Both the position numbers and the translations under genes were made by a program. From Chara braunii (taxonomy: Eukaryota > Streptophyta > Charophyceae > Charales > Characeae): a stretch of DNA of 29,656 bases. Shown piece after piece: positions 29,104 to 29,656 of this stretch. The DNA is taken from positions 1,112,009-1,141,664 of the forward strand of contig BFEA01000320.1 in NCBI GenBank assembly GCA_003427395.1, in the 5' to 3' direction. The notes beneath the pieces are model-generated. The model had not been told where the DNA came from. It searched no databases and was given only the letters and a program-made list of their open reading frames with translations. The stretch's first letter is position 1. The number at the start of each line of letters is the position of its first letter.

Positions 29104-29140
29104 NAGAGANGCGCNAGCGNTNGCGNTAGCGNAGAANGNN
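28990..29140. other. N-containing, low-quality segment
   Basis: Scattered Ns occur at 28990-29031 and 29104-29140, on both sides of the long GA run, including a GCGNNAGCG-like pattern. The consensus is unreliable here and repeat length is probably wrong. Confidence 0.9.
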
Positions 29141-29656
29141 ACATAAGGAAACTGAAAAAGAACGTGCACGACTTCAAACTGATAAATCAACGTTTCGTTG
29201 AGCCCCTTCACTTCTCTCCAGCGTTACGCTGAGAGAACCAAACTCCAGAGATCTGGTAACCCCTCCACTAGAAAAGCGTAGGAGACGAGATGAAGAAGGA
29301 AGAACCGCCCTCGTGAGGCGGGAATTCACGGGAGCCTAGGACCCATCAGCCATGGTTCCAAAACGATGCCTGCGGCCTTGGTTTTCAGAAATCTTACCCT
29401 CTGTCCCCCGGTGCGAAAGAAATGTTCCCCCCCCCCAAAAAAAAGAAAGAAATGTTCCCTGGCCGCTCGCCTGCATCGTGCTCTTCTGGCCCCTTTCCAA
29501 TCCGCCACGACCACCGGGGGACAGAGCGCAAGATTTCATGATGGCGCCAAGACCACCGTGACCGGGGAACAGAACCATCATCATGAATGTGGTCCTTGAG
29601 GGAATCCCTTCAAAGACCATATTCAGGAATGCGAAATCAGAATAGAACTTCGTTCT
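29141..29656. other. Unassigned sequence
   Basis: No gene is recognised. A 15-bp direct repeat, GAAAGAAATGTTCCC, lies at 29415-29429 and 29445-29459, separated by poly-C and poly-A. Confidence 0.4.

Noticed and set aside
28416-29232. Long Arg-Glu and Ser-Leu repeat proteins
   Set aside because: They are translations of (GA)n and (CT)n microsatellites and contain Ns.

Overview
The window looks like repeat-rich nuclear DNA of a eukaryote, most likely a green plant or streptophyte alga. It is dominated by degenerate retroelements, GA/CT microsatellites, poly-A tracts and small non-autonomous elements. There is no operon-like packing, no rRNA or tRNA gene, and no intact gene that I recognise. 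A Characeae-type genome would fit (a chromovirus-like Ty3/gypsy element whose protease carries DHG, many (GA)n blocks, a short-read assembly with Ns), but the species cannot be proved from the sequence alone. || Layout. Positions 1-3426 and 16231-19656 are the same 3,426 bp placed twice in direct orientation; I found no difference wherever I compared them. The first copy ends exactly at a Nextera mosaic-end / mate-pair junction adapter (3427-3461), and the second copy begins directly after an N and a poly-C run. The simplest reading is that the first copy and the join at about 3427 are assembly artefacts and that 16231-19930 is the true genomic context. Positions 3464-3850 hold a (GA)n tract and an array of TGAC[G/A/C]TGGCA-type motifs. 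Positions 4080-9357 hold one decayed Ty3/gypsy retrotransposon in the + direction: gag with zinc knuckle, protease, reverse transcriptase with an internal 127-bp tandem duplication, RNase H, integrase and a C-terminal chromodomain-like tail. Its 3' flank to about 10.9 kb is LTR-like and holds a dense cluster of TTGAC cores. Positions 10.9-13.7 kb have no recognised gene, only an acidic/Gly-rich ORF and a 110-bp tandem duplication. Positions 13.8-14.3 kb are a nest of (GA)n/(CT)n hairpins containing a near-perfect 53-bp inverted repeat. Positions 15641-16007 are a non-autonomous hAT-type element with 11-bp terminal inverted repeats and an 8-bp target-site duplication. || After the second copy come unassigned DNA, a SINE-like element with an 81-nt A tail (about 21727-22058), a possible six-cysteine exon (22270-22602), a 30/31-bp minisatellite (23757-24000), and an unidentified ORF (24413-24886). 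The 3' half of a LINE-type ORF2 with a zf-RVT-like Cys/His region follows (about 25640-27405). Next come a 137-bp foldback that looks like a miRNA precursor or a small MITE (27638-27774), and a second, inverted SINE copy with an 11-13 bp target-site duplication (28001-28316). The window ends with a (GA)n-punctuated tandem repeat containing Ns and about 500 bp of unassigned sequence. || How the parts relate. This is mostly a graveyard of autonomous (gypsy, LINE) and dependent (hAT MITE, SINE) elements. The LINE-type machinery is the likely source of the SINE insertions. The items most worth following up are the adapter-marked false duplication, the hAT MITE, the SINE family with its conserved 3' stem-loop, and the 137-bp foldback.
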